Positions 12,871 to 25,222 of a stretch of DNA of 64,000 nucleotides are shown in pieces. The stretch covers positions 16,885,543 through 16,949,542 of the forward strand of contig CM052355.1 of the NCBI GenBank assembly GCA_028551475.1, given 5' to 3'. The notes beneath the pieces are model-generated. The model was given only the letters and a program-made list of their open reading frames with translations. It was not told the origin of the DNA and made no database searches. A program made the position numbers and the translations under genes. The first letter of the stretch is position 1; each line of letters starts with the position of its first letter. The DNA comes from Casuarina equisetifolia. Its lineage: Eukaryota; Streptophyta; Magnoliopsida; Fagales; Casuarinaceae.

Positions 12871-15800
12871 ATGGCTTTCAGCACCCGCCGTGGGGGTTGG
12901 GCCCAAAGTCTGCTTCCCTTTTCGGCCCCGCCGAACCCCAAATCAAAGCACGCCCGGAAGCCCCGCAAGCGATTGCCTCTCCGGGATTTCATCTTTGCCA
13001 ACTTCTTCGCCATCGGCCTCGCGATCTCCCTCTCCGTATTCTTCATCGTCGTGCTCCGCTACGGCGTGCCGCGACCTCTTTCTTCCCACTTGAACTCCCC
13101 CCATACGCGGTTCCCGAGGCCCCGGAAAACCGTTAACCGGAAGCCTAGCGCCATGAACGCCACCCTTTTGACTTCCATGGTGGACATCACCACGAAGGAC
13201 TTGTACGACAGGATTGAATTTCTTGATGTGGACGGTGGGGCATGGAAGCAGGGGTGGAAGGTGAGCTATAAGGGGGACGAATGGGACTCGGAGAAGTTGA
13301 AGGTGTTTGTGGTGCCTCATTCACATAACGATCCGGGTTGGAAGCTCACGGTGGAGCAGTACTATGAGAGGCAGTCCAGGCACATACTTGATACCATTGT
13401 TGAGACGCTTTCTAAGGTCAAGTTCGTTTTTAATTTTTATCCTTTACCGTTTTGGGGTTGATCTTGAGATTTTGGTTGGTTTTTATGATTAAATTAAATG
13501 ATGTTTTAGCGTGAGGTAGTTAATTAACTTGTCGTCCTTACAAAAGGTTTGATATGCAAGAGGGTTTACTGGATTTGGAATTTCCCGAAGTTGAAAATGA
13601 AGAGGTGCTTTGCTGGTTATACCTTAGGTTTTGATAGTTTGGAGTTATTAATAATCAAACTGGTTGCAGTTGTAAGTGCTGTATGCTACCCAATCCTTTT
13701 GTTCCCCTGCTTTTAGACTATATTAAATTTTGAGGTTCATTAAATTGCCTTGGACATGCAGGATGGTCGACGTAAATTTATATGGGAAGAGATGTCTTAC
13801 TTGGAGAGATGGTGGAGGGATGCCTCAGAAAGCAAAAGAGAGTCATTTGTTAAATTAGTAAAGAACGGGCAGGTTGAAATTGTTGGAGGTGGCTGGGTAA
13901 TGAATGACGAGGTAATATTCATTGGTTCTTATCTCTGTTTAAGTATGGTCTTTTTTCCTTCAAGAATTGTTAATATGTTTTTCGGTATTTATTTATTTAT
14001 TATTTTACTTTGGTTCTAATGAACTGGAAGCTTTATCTACCCTGTCTTTGTTGGTGCAGGCTAATTCACATTATTTTGCGATCATTGAGCAGGTAAACTG
14101 CAAGCTTTTCCTATTATTGGTGTTTTTTTCCGAAGCCTTCTGCTACTAGAGATGTTTGTATTCTTCATTCATGTGTGGTTGGATGCCTGTATTCGCATGC
14201 AGTAGTTCCAGTTCTAATTTGTAGGTAACTAACAGCTGGTTCAGCGAATCTTCAGGTTGACTTTTTTTTTTTTTCCCTGTTTCTATTTGTTAGTAGTGAC
14301 ATGGAAATCGATATTAGCAAAACGAGGGAACTTGTATATTGACATATTATTTGGTATCATAATATCCTGCAAGTTTCACAACTCATCCCGGGCAGGATTG
14401 TTTGAAGCTCCTAATGGTTAGTCAAAAGCTTAATAGTGCGAAGTTGCTTTAAGAGGGAAAAATGTATGTACATTTGACTTCGGAGGTCATTGCTATGTGA
14501 AAACCTTGTAATTTGACTTCATGACAGTACGCTTGATAACTTATATTGGTAATTACTAATTTTTCTTGCTTTGATTTCTTTCTGAATTCTTCTTGTATGG
14601 TTTGACAAAATTGCTTGATAGAGCTCTTCCAGTAAATTCATTGTACATTCTTTTGGTGTTTTATGTTGTGCTTAGAGTTTATTTGTCATCTGATGCTGGT
14701 TTTGTTGGACTACTGATCATTCATTGTGGGTTGGTCATTTCTACCATTAATAACATCATAATGCAATTAAGAGGGAAGGATGTGATTATGACCATCTTAC
14801 TATGCATATTGCTATGTTTCTGTAGTGTTTTTTGTTACACTCTATGCTGCTGTCTGCTTGTTTATCCATGTTCTATATTTTAAATGTGTGACATAACATA
14901 CTTTCGTGTAATATCCCATATGCATAAATTTGCATTGTGGGGACTGTCCATGTAAACTCCAGAGATCTATCTCCATGTTAAAGAATTGATCTGCTGGGTG
15001 TGTGGTGGGTGGAAGCTTTATTTCATGCAGGAACGAGTGCTGAGTTTATTCTTCCATTTTTGAGGCACTACTCTGATCGTTGTGCAATTTGTGCATCAGA
15101 TGGCAGAGGGGAATATGTGGTTGAATGACACAGTCGGGGTTATTCCTAAAAATGCTTGGGCAATAGATCCATTTGGTTACTCGCCTACCATGGCATATCT
15201 TCTCCGTCGTATGGGCTTTGAGAACATGCTTATCCAGAGGACCCATTATGAGCTGAAAAAAGAACTTGCACTGCATAAGAATTTGGAATACGTTTGGCGT
15301 CAGAGCTGGGATACTGAGGAAACTACTGATATTTTTGTTCACATGATGCCCTTTTATTCATATGATATTCCGCATACTTGTGGCCCAGAGCCTGCTATTT
15401 GTTGCCAGTTTGACTTTGCTCGAATGCCTGGGTTTTCTTATGAACTTTGCCCTTGGGGCCAGCATCCAGTGCAGATCAATCAGGAAAATGTTAAAGAGAG
15501 GGCTGAAAAACTGCTAGATCAGTATAGGAAGAAATCAACCTTATACCGGACAAATACACTTCTTGTTCCTCTAGGAGATGATTTCCGCTACATCAGTGTT
15601 GATGAAGCAGAAGCCCAGTTTAATAATTACCAATTGTTATTTGACTATATCAATTCTAATCCTAGTTTAAATGCAGAGGCACAGTTTGGTACTTTGGAAG
15701 ACTACTTTCAAACTCTACGCAAGGAGGTTGACAGAATAAATTACTCACTTCCTGGTGAGATTGGGTCTGGTCAGATTGGAGGTTTTCCTTCTTTGTCAGG

Positions 15801-17835
15801 CGACTTCTTTACCTATGCGGATAGGCAACAGGATTATTGGAGTGGCTATTATGTTTCAAGGCCTTTCTTTAAGGCTGTTGATCGGGTATTAGAGCAAACA
15901 TTGCGTGCCACAGAAATGATGATAGCTTTATTGCTTGGGTATTGTCAGAGATCACAATGTGAAAAGTTGCCCACTGGATTTTCCTTCAAGTTGACAGCTG
16001 CAAGAAGAAACTTAGCTCTTTTCCAGCATCATGATGGGGTCACAGGTACAGCTAAGAATCATGTGGTTGAGGACTATGGATCTCGGATGCATACTTCCTT
16101 GCAGGATTTGCAGATTTTCATGTCTAAAGCTATAGAAGTTCTGCTTGGTATACGCCATGACAAATCTGATCAAAACCCTTCTCAGTTTGAGCCAGAACAG
16201 GTGAGATCTAAATATGATGTTCAGCCGGTGCATAAGGCAATTAGTGCTCGTGAAGGAACTTACAACTCAGTCATCTTTTTTAATCCTTTGGAGCAAACAA
16301 GAGAAGAGGTTGTAATGGTTATAGTTAACAGGCCTGATGTTACTGTTTTGGACTCAAACTGGACATGTGTTCCGAGCCAAGTTTCTCCTGAACTGCAGTA
16401 TGATAAGAGCAAGATTTTTGCTGGTAGGCATCGTGTCCACTGGAAAGTCTCTGTTCCTTCCCTGGGGCTGCAGACGTATTACATTGCTAATGGAATTGTT
16501 GGATGTGAGAAGGCAAAACCTGCAAAACTAAAATTTTTCCCAAAGTCATCCTCATTACATTGTCCTGCTCCATACACCTGCTCAAAAGCAGAAGGTGATG
16601 TAGCTGAAATCCGGAATCAACATCAAACACTCACCTTTGATGTCAAGCATGGTTTGTTGCAGAAAATAAGCTTTAGAAATGGCTTCCAAAATGTTGTGGG
16701 TGAAGAAATCCGTATATACTCTAGTTCTGGAAGTGGGGCTTACCTATTCAAACCTACTGGTGATGCAGAGTCTATTATCAAAACTGGTGGGCAGATGGTG
16801 ATAACCGAAGGTCCTTTGATGCAGGAAGTGTTCTCTTATCCTGCGACAGCATGGGAGAAAAGCCCCATCTCCCACAGCACTCGCATATATAGTGGAGGTA
16901 ACACCATACAGGAGTTGCTCGTTGAGAAGGAATATCATGTTGAGCTTCTTGGGCAGGCTTTTGATGATAAGGAATTAATTGTTAGATACAAGACAGATAT
17001 TGACAACAAAAGGGTTTTCTACTCCGATCTAAATGGATTTCAAATGAGCCGCAGAGAAATGTATGATAAGATACCGTTGCAGGGAAATTACTACCCTATG
17101 CCCTCTCTTGCTTTTATTCACGGATCCAATGGTCAACGTTTTTCTGTCCATACTCGGCAGAGCTTGGGTGCAGCAAGTCTTAAAGAAGGATGGTTAGAGA
17201 TTATGCTTGACCGCCGGTTGGTAAGCGATGATGGACGTGGTCTTGGGCAAGGGGTGATGGATAATCGCCCTATGAATGTAGTCTTCCACATCCTTGTGGA
17301 ATCCAACATTTCCTCTGCTTCAAGCTCAGATAGGCCTTATCCCTTAAACCCTTCTCTTTTTTCTCATTCTGTTGGTGCGCATTTGAACTATCCGTTACAT
17401 GCATTTATTGCAAAGAAACCGCAGGAATTATCTGTGCAGCCACCCCCAAGATCCTTCTCCCCTTTAGCTGCCTCGTTACCATGTGATTTGCATATTGTGA
17501 GCTTTAAGGTTCCCCAGCCTTTAAAATATTCTCAGCAGCCACTTGAAGGTTCTAGGTTCGTTTTAATCTTATGGAGGCGTTTTTGGGATTCTTCATACTG
17601 TAGGAAGGGTAGATCACAGTGCACAAGATTTGCTAATGAGTCTGTGAATCTGTTCGACATCTTCAAGGGGCTTGCAGTATTGAATGCAAGAGCAACTTCG
17701 TTGAATCTGTTGCATGAAGACACAGATATTCTTGGATACAACGAAAAGTTTAGAGAAGTTACCCAAGATGGACATGTCCTCATCTCTCCCATGGAAATGC
17801 AGGCTTACAAGTTGGACCTGCGGCTACACCAATGA
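12871..17835 (+). CDS. GMII: Golgi alpha-mannosidase II (GH38)
   Basis: Four exons (12871-13416, 13762-13911, 14060-14092, 15100-17835) join in frame to 1154 residues, close to the Arabidopsis enzyme. GMII removes two mannoses from GlcNAcMan5GlcNAc2 during complex N-glycan maturation in the medial Golgi. It is a type II membrane protein: a basic tail (residues 1-38) precedes one membrane span at about 41-62, then a stem. The GH38 zinc and catalytic motifs are intact: HSHND at 150-154, the presumed nucleophile Asp266 in AIDPFGYS, and HHDGVTGT starting at 553. Exon 3 is a 33-bp microexon, ANSHYFAIIEQ. The last exon encodes about 80% of the protein. The gene is convergent with the GMPPA-like gene 1.2 kb downstream. 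Identification is very secure. Confidence 0.96.
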
Positions 17836-19051
17836 ATAGAAACTGATTTTGCTGATGTTGGTTCTTTTGATCTTCAAGAATGATTCTTGATATAACACCA
17901 TCAATCTCACGGGCAAAGTGTTAATGGTCGTCCATGTCATTGCAATATCTGAACATGTCAAAGCTGTCTATGGGCCGACAGCTTTTAGGAGTGGAAGGAC
18001 TCTATCAATTAACTGGATAGTTCATCCTTGCTGTAGAGGTTGATTAATGCATATCGGCTTGAATGTTTTTGGTGAGCAATCGCTGTCACAAGATACACGA
18101 TAGAAAATCCGCATCTGTGAGTGTTGTAAGTTTTCTTCTTGGATAGTCTACAGTTATGTTTACATCTTATGGAACTACGATAAATTCCAAATATGTTTGG
18201 GTTTTCCCAAAATATATGTTGCTGGGGGTCAAAGTAGGTCACCATTCATAAACGGAAAGTAAAAGGATCAAGTAAATACTGATACTATTCATGAAGTTAT
18301 CTTCACATTAAGTTGAAAGAAATTGCTATAATATTTATACAACTGCAAGCTCTTAAATGGATTTTTAATTTTTATCACTGATCTATGGCTGTGAATGTGT
18401 TTTGGACGCAGTATGAAGTTACGATTAGGCTTGCTGTCCAATATGATACGCAAATATTTGTTTCTTGGGTTTTGCTGAAGATTAATCCCAATACATAAAA
18501 ATCTCAAGAAAGCAGGATTGTTTTGCATGTCCTTTTACAGAATTCGCGTGCCTCAAAGATGCTAAACTTTAGTCTTTGAACTTATATTTAATACATCTAC
18601 AACCAAATCACCTTTTTTTAAATTAAGAGTTGGCTTATCCAATCAATAAGATAGGACACGACCACAAAGATTAGCTTTCTTGAATAAAGCTATCAAGAAG
18701 GTTTAAATGCCATGGACTCGGGAGACAACTGAAATGAAAAACCATAAATGTTCGGTCAAGATTAGATATCAGTTAAGGCAGGTGGGAGATATATTAAAAT
18801 GTAATCTGCTTTCAGATACCAGAAGCCAAGTCGGTAGAGACATCAAAGAGTCCTCCCTTTTTCTAATTAATACAACTTATCCAAGTCTAAAAACGAGCAA
18901 TCATTTGACATCAAAATTAACGTGGCCGGCAAAAGTGTCGTCTCCTTGTTCTTATAACTCGATTATAGAGGATAACAGTAAAAATCAGAGGAGGACAAAA
19001 AAAAAAGACAGCAAAACGAGGAAAGACGTTGTGGGATCTGTTTCTTCGAGA
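17836..19051. other. Convergent intergenic region between GMII and GMPPA-like genes
   Basis: It holds the 3' UTR and terminators of two tail-to-tail genes. It is AT-rich with several AATAAA-like words. The short ORFs here (for example 18289-18528 and 18707-19057) show no recognisable motif and overlap the expected UTRs. Confidence 0.5.
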
Positions 19052-22000
19052 TCATAAAATGATCTCCTCCTGAACACTCACATTAAGAGTCTTATTTGGC
19101 AGAACGATGCAGTTTATCACCACTACTTCATCCTCCACAGTAACAGCTTCCCCAAGGATCGTAATTCCAAGCTTTGCATTGTAGTCTCCATCAGCCTGTA
19201 CACGTGACCATTTCCCAAGAGATGACTTCCATCCAACTATAGAATTTATGACAACTGTATTTTCCTGGAGAATAGCATTTAATTAGCTGTTGTGAATTCA
19301 ATAAAAGACATCATCACCTGCTTCTACACACAATCTTTTAATGCATTTATTTCTTTTAGATCTTTTCTACCAGTCCTGTACCTTAATTTCAACATCATCC
19401 AAGATGATGCAACCTATAAGCCTTGCACCTGCACCGACACGAACATTTGCTGAAATAGAGACATTGGGACCAATCTGTTTGACAAAGAAACACACAAATT
19501 CATATGGAAATCCTAAGAGAAGGCAAAGTACAAAGCTAGAAAATTCAGAGCTGCCAACTACATGAGATTCTTGGGTTGCAGCTTCTTAAAAGAATTTTAT
19601 ATTTAGTAAGGCCCTCTTGAATGTTTGAGTGCTTGGTTTTACATGTAAGTCTTCCTTGCCCAGAAGTGCCCAATTAGCCAAAATACTTGGTGATCTTTCT
19701 ACACTCTCATTACGTTAAAAGTATCCCTCAAGTTTATATGGAATATGCAAAATATGCTCAAGTTATTATCAAATAAAACATTAGATATGTGCTTAAAAAG
19801 AAGAAAAAAGAAGAAGACAAATCTGCTAACAGATTGAGATTAAAAGGACAAAAAGGAAAGACGGTATAAGAAATGCCATATTCCATTGAGTTGTACTGTA
19901 ACCATTCATATATTTAAAAGTTAATCTATAAGGTGATGACACATTTCATCCTCCATCTTTTCCACTCCAAATTATCATTTTACAGTCTGCCCCTAATCAA
20001 TAAATGTGATTGCACACCTACTCCTAGAATTCACTTCAAATTTTAGCAAATAATACATAAATAGACAGACTAATTCACTACAGAAGCCTACTTATTTCCA
20101 GCTGACAAATTCGATGCCATGGTACCAAACCAAGTCAACAACAAGAGATACTCTTTATGGTTACAATTTACCATCAACAGCAAACCCATCTTTTCCTTTT
20201 TCATGTTAACATTTTATGATTGAGAAGAATGCAAGATGTTGCTGGACATATATATTTTGGTAGAAGATGAGATGCACCACCTTTGCAGTTGGGTGAACTT
20301 TGGCAGATGGATGAACAAAAACGTCACCAATGACCGTGGCATTTTTAGTATCATCTCCACTAGCCAAAAGATGGGGGGAGGTAACCCGAAATTGAGCAAG
20401 ATACAAACCCGAACATTTTAAAGACATTCTGTAACATCATAGACAGATTAGCTAATGTGGTCCAAAATTAGGCATGATGGAAAAGAGACTTGGAAGAGAT
20501 GGGCATAACATAATACCCTGGAGTTTTTATCTGTTCCCAGAAATCCATGGTCTCATATGTATACAACTGCTTCTTACCAGCAAGAGGTGACAAAATATCT
20601 TGGTCCAGTCTAACAAATCCTGTGGGAAGGATTCTGTTCCGAGAAACAAGAAAAAACAGTGAGAACTAGCTGAAAGGAACTGCAGCTCCCAAAACTCAAC
20701 AGATGGAAAGAGAAATATTAGAGAGCTCAGTGAATTTGTAATTGGACCAAAAATAAAATAAAATAAAGGGAAACTTGCAAAGACTGTCTCTATATCACAA
20801 ACACATTCTGTACAACAGATGGAACTCAGATAACAATCCTCCAGTGCTTCTAATGGTGAAGTGCAATATTTCTGCATGCGCAAAGTGGGAAGCCTTGTAC
20901 TTCTGTATAAATTCTCTGTATCTTCCCAAATACCAGAACTACAGCCTGAAGCATGTTGTCTTTGCAAAAATACAAGCAACGGCAACATCTATTTAACAAT
21001 CAGATTATGTTTCAATCCATCTAATGTGCAAAGCATGCTTTGACGCAACTATACATTTCTCATTTTGTTTTTTAATTCACTTGAGTACCATAGTTGCATA
21101 AAAGTCTAAATTTTGTTCTCCATTATTGAAAGTTCAAATTCTTTTTTCATTTTTGAAATTAGTGATAAAATTGGACCTCGTTGCAGAATGGGGGGCTTCA
21201 AAGCTTGAAGTGGGATGGAGATTTGCTGCAGTTAACAAAAAAGAAACAAAAAACTAGTCACATTCAAACAGAACTGAGAAATTGATTTGCATAGCCCACG
21301 TCAAATGGAAAATCCACATACCGTGAAAACTTAATTACCGCAACAATACTTGTTGTATGGCTCAACTAAAGATTTTTCACAAACCGAATTCCATAATCTG
21401 GTAAAACGTAAGTTTATGCACAAAGAAATAAATGATTTTTTCTCAAGTAAAAACGCATGTTTAGATTTTGAAATGAAACACGTTGCACAACATTTCCATA
21501 TGCGTAATGAAGAGGTTTCCTATAATAGTGAAAGGAAGAGAAAGGAAACAGTGAAAATTGAAGTAACTTGTGGGACAACCCCACCCTAAAGGGAAAAACG
21601 AGGAAAAAGAACTCTCTGCAGTTGAAGCTATATATGCTTGTAGAGTAGACACTATCAAAAAAAAAAAAAAATTATGAAAGAAAAATGCAAAACATTGCAA
21701 TTATGAAACCTATAATAGACGTGAGCTACTCCAGACTGCATCCCGGTACAAACTAAGTAGGGATGTAACAAGTAAATACCAACCTCTATATTCTCTGTGA
21801 GTGGAGACACCTTCAATTGAAGTAAAGATGTCCGGGGTAAAGACGTAGACACCACAATTTATCAAATCACTCACCTAGATGTCACAAAGATAGTTAACCC
21901 AATGTCAACATTGCCAGAAACGGGGGACTAGAAGCAAGAAATTGGGGCTTTCAAGCACCAATTAAGTTCATAGCACTTAATTTTTTTTTTTTCAAAAAAC

Positions 22001-23367
22001 AAAGTGCAGATTGCACATACAAATGTTTCAGGTTTTTCAGTGTAGTGCAACAGCTCTTTGGTGATTGGATCAGCAACCAACTCACCAAACTGATGAGCTG
22101 ATTCAACAGAAACCTGCACACAAAGCCAGAAAATAAGAAAAACCAATGAAGAGGATTTGTGATTGGGAGTGACATTGCCAGCAATTCTGATTCCATGCAT
22201 GTGCCCACCTTGATGACTAACATTGTTCCCATACCACCATATCTTCTATGCACCTCTGATAAAAGAAGAAATGCAACAATTACACTCTCTACAACTTATG
22301 CATGGTTAGAAAAAAAGTAATTATACCACAATAATCCATGTCACATCTGATATATTGAAAACACAAGTGTACATTCAGAAGATATTTAACATACGTCATA
22401 CATTGTGTAAAACTCACCAAGCATGTCGGGCAGCGGAAAGCTGCAGCAAACATCACAATTCAGCAGAAAGATATGTGACTGGCCAAAAGTAGATGTATGC
22501 AGTGAGATCCCACAGACAAACGAGCACACTTAAAAAGTTCACCACTTTTCAAAAATAAATAAATTATAGAAATAAGAACATAACGATCGATTTTTGGACC
22601 CAAAAAAAATAGAACTGCATATGGAAAAGAAATAAGAGAAAGCAAGAAGAATGCTCGAACCGGGCAGTCTTCCATGATTATGTCTCTGAAGTAGTATAGA
22701 CCACCAGCCGAACCATGAGGCTTGTCCTCTTTCAAGTACCTAGATTCAACGCAAGAAACCAATTTCAAAGATCCGAATCATAACTCATCCAACTTCATCA
22801 CCACCACACCGTCATGACAAATTAAGGCACCACTCACCTAACTGGTAATCTCAGCTCATTGGATATCGAAGACACATATAGCGCGAATTCCCGCTCCTCG
22901 TAAAATCCGATTAAAAATATCTCCGCCAAATTCGGTATCTGCAACACAGATCAACAGTTCTGCAGATTAATTCAACATCTAGTCCTAATAGAAATTCCGT
23001 TTGGCCATAACTTATTTGACAAAAGACCGAATGGGGGCATAAAGATGAGACTGAATTATGTCTGCCAAGAATTTACCTCAATTTCCCTCGGGGAGAGCAT
23101 AATGGAAAATCGGAAAGTTAAAGAGAAAAAACACTAACCCTTTTACAAGCTAAAATGGGATGGTGAACCATTGGCTGTCCAGCTAAAGGGAACAGAGGCT
23201 TCGGAGTGTTGAATGAAAGAGGCCGAAATCTAGTTCCTGTAAAGAAGAAAAAATGGAAAATTGTATACCAAAGGAAAACGAAAGAATTAAGGAAAATCAA
23301 AGGTTATACCTTTGGTGGGTCCGCCGACCATGATCACCGCGACCACCTTCTCCTCCGAGTTTTCCAT
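19052..23367 (-). CDS. GMPPA: GDP-mannose pyrophosphorylase A-like protein (KONJAC type)
   Basis: Twelve exons: 23310-23367, 23139-23236, 22838-22938, 22661-22739, 22418-22478, 22209-22255, 22021-22113, 21784-21874, 21177-21225, 20517-20633, 20281-20428 with 19382-19474, and 19052-19264. They join in frame to 415 residues, the usual plant length. The N-terminal nucleotidyltransferase-like domain opens with [20 protein letters not shown], which has the two-residue insertion typical of the A-type subunit. The C-terminal third is a left-handed beta-helix (hexapeptide repeats, for example [14 protein letters not shown]), ending [12 protein letters not shown]. In Arabidopsis, KONJAC proteins stimulate the catalytic GDP-mannose pyrophosphorylase VTC1 and are needed for glucomannan synthesis; they act in the cytosol. 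Donors after exon 4 (gttcga) and exon 9 (gtccaa) are weak but keep phase. Product assignment is secure. Confidence 0.94.
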
Positions 23368-24745
23368 GTCTGAAACCCTTGATGAGCTATTCGTAGCTTT
23401 CAATCTAATTGCTCCCAAGAATTTGAAAGTGTTTTCTGTGATGCGCGGTGCTGCAGGAAACAATTCCAAACTCAAAGTCTCATTCTTTTTTCAAAGAGAA
23501 AGCCGTTGGTGGGAGAAGGACGAACAGATTGTCTAGATTCCTGCGACGAGAGGTGATTCCAACGCTACAACGAATATGAGGAACGACGTCGTCCGACGTG
23601 ACTTCACTTGCCTGCTCTTGCTTCTTTCTTTTTGTAGGCTTTTTATAACAAAAGTGTGATTAGTGTTTTTTTTTCTTTTAATAAACACCCAAAGTCAACT
23701 TTACTTTCAATTGAACTAAATACTTATCGACTAATCTTAACGTATTTTTAACTGATTTTCAACTACAAGGATAAAAGAAAAGTATATTCTTGCAACCAAA
23801 TAATAGAAAGCCAAAAAAAAAAAGTTTCAAAAACATTTTTGATGAGAAATATTTTTCCTTAAAAATGATTTCATCGTCAAAACAAACATAGATTACAAGC
23901 TACTAAAGGCCATTGTCGAGACTACACTCAAGAACTGATTGAATAACCTAAACTTCTTGACATTGTTAGTGCAAAAACGAGTTTCCCTCTTTAAAATCAA
24001 TGTGTGAAGAGCATGCTGTGAGTATCACATGTTTCACATTGGTTCCTAATTCACTCTTGGTTCTGGAATGGTGTATATGCAGATATCAATACTCTGTCGC
24101 GCTTTTGCTGAATGTAAATTCTTTGATACGCTTTGTTTTTACTGAAGTCCATTCGTTTCATTGTTATACATGCTACTCACAGAGACAGAAAGCATACATA
24201 AAATCAAATTGTTCCACTGTATATATTATCACTCAGCTTAGATGAGGTTCCAAGAGCATGTATTCAAGGAAAGAGGCGTGTTGTAAGACTCGAACGATCC
24301 ACGGGCATGATCTACAGTAGTTAACCTATAGTAGCAGTAAGTTACAGAGCCAACTAACCCCGCATCCTCTGCTTGTTCTTTCACCTGTGTGCCAAATTCC
24401 AAACGACAAAGTAACATTTAAGAGTTAGAATGTTTAGCCAACTGAAAAGAACATGGAATCATCATAGTTGTGATTTGTTGGGCGGAAGCATATATTGATC
24501 CCATAAGCGGCCACCACACCTGCTTCCGATTACAAAAACCCAGCACTTTGTCTCAACTCCTTTGGAATTCTCGCATCTTCCAAGAACCAGGATAAGCAGG
24601 CGTACCGAATATCCCGCACTTCTCAACAAGTCCAACGGCACATTCCACGGATTTTGATGACAAGTTGATGATGCACATCACATCTCAATTACACTGTAAA
24701 TTCTCTCCAAAGTGATGAAAACCAGGCCAAAACTTGCCGGACAGC
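23368..24745. other. Intergenic: GMPPA-like promoter and MTP12-like 3' flank
   Basis: The first 200 bases are the upstream side of the GMPPA-like gene. The rest is AT-rich, and the stretch next to 24746 should contain the 3' UTR of the MTP12-like gene. The plus-strand ORF at 24000-24245 has no recognisable feature. Confidence 0.5.
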
Positions 24746-25186
24746 TTACCCAACACATTCCACCTGCAGCGTCAAATCGTTTATTCCGGCATCGTGTAAT
24801 ATACTTGACACCTGCACCTTAGTAGAGGCCTTATCAGTTTCCTTTGAGACATGGAGATTTAGTGTCCCGACCACATCCGTGTTTGTAAAGCTCCATATGT
24901 GCAAATTCCTAATTCCAGATACTCCCCTTATCTTCACAACATCATTTAGAGCTTCTTTGAAATCATGCTCATGCGCCCTAGGAACTCGTTGCAGTAAAAT
25001 TTCCGCAGAGTTTCTGAGTAATGGGATAACTGAAGATACAATTAAGACTGAAATAAATATTGAGCACGCAGGATCAGCAACAAGCCATCCTTTGTACTTA
25101 ATTAAAAGGGTCGATATAACAACTCCAACACTTCCCATGGTGTCCGCCAGAACATGCAGAAATATTCCTTCCATGTTGTGGTCAAT

Positions 25187-25222
<36 letters not shown>

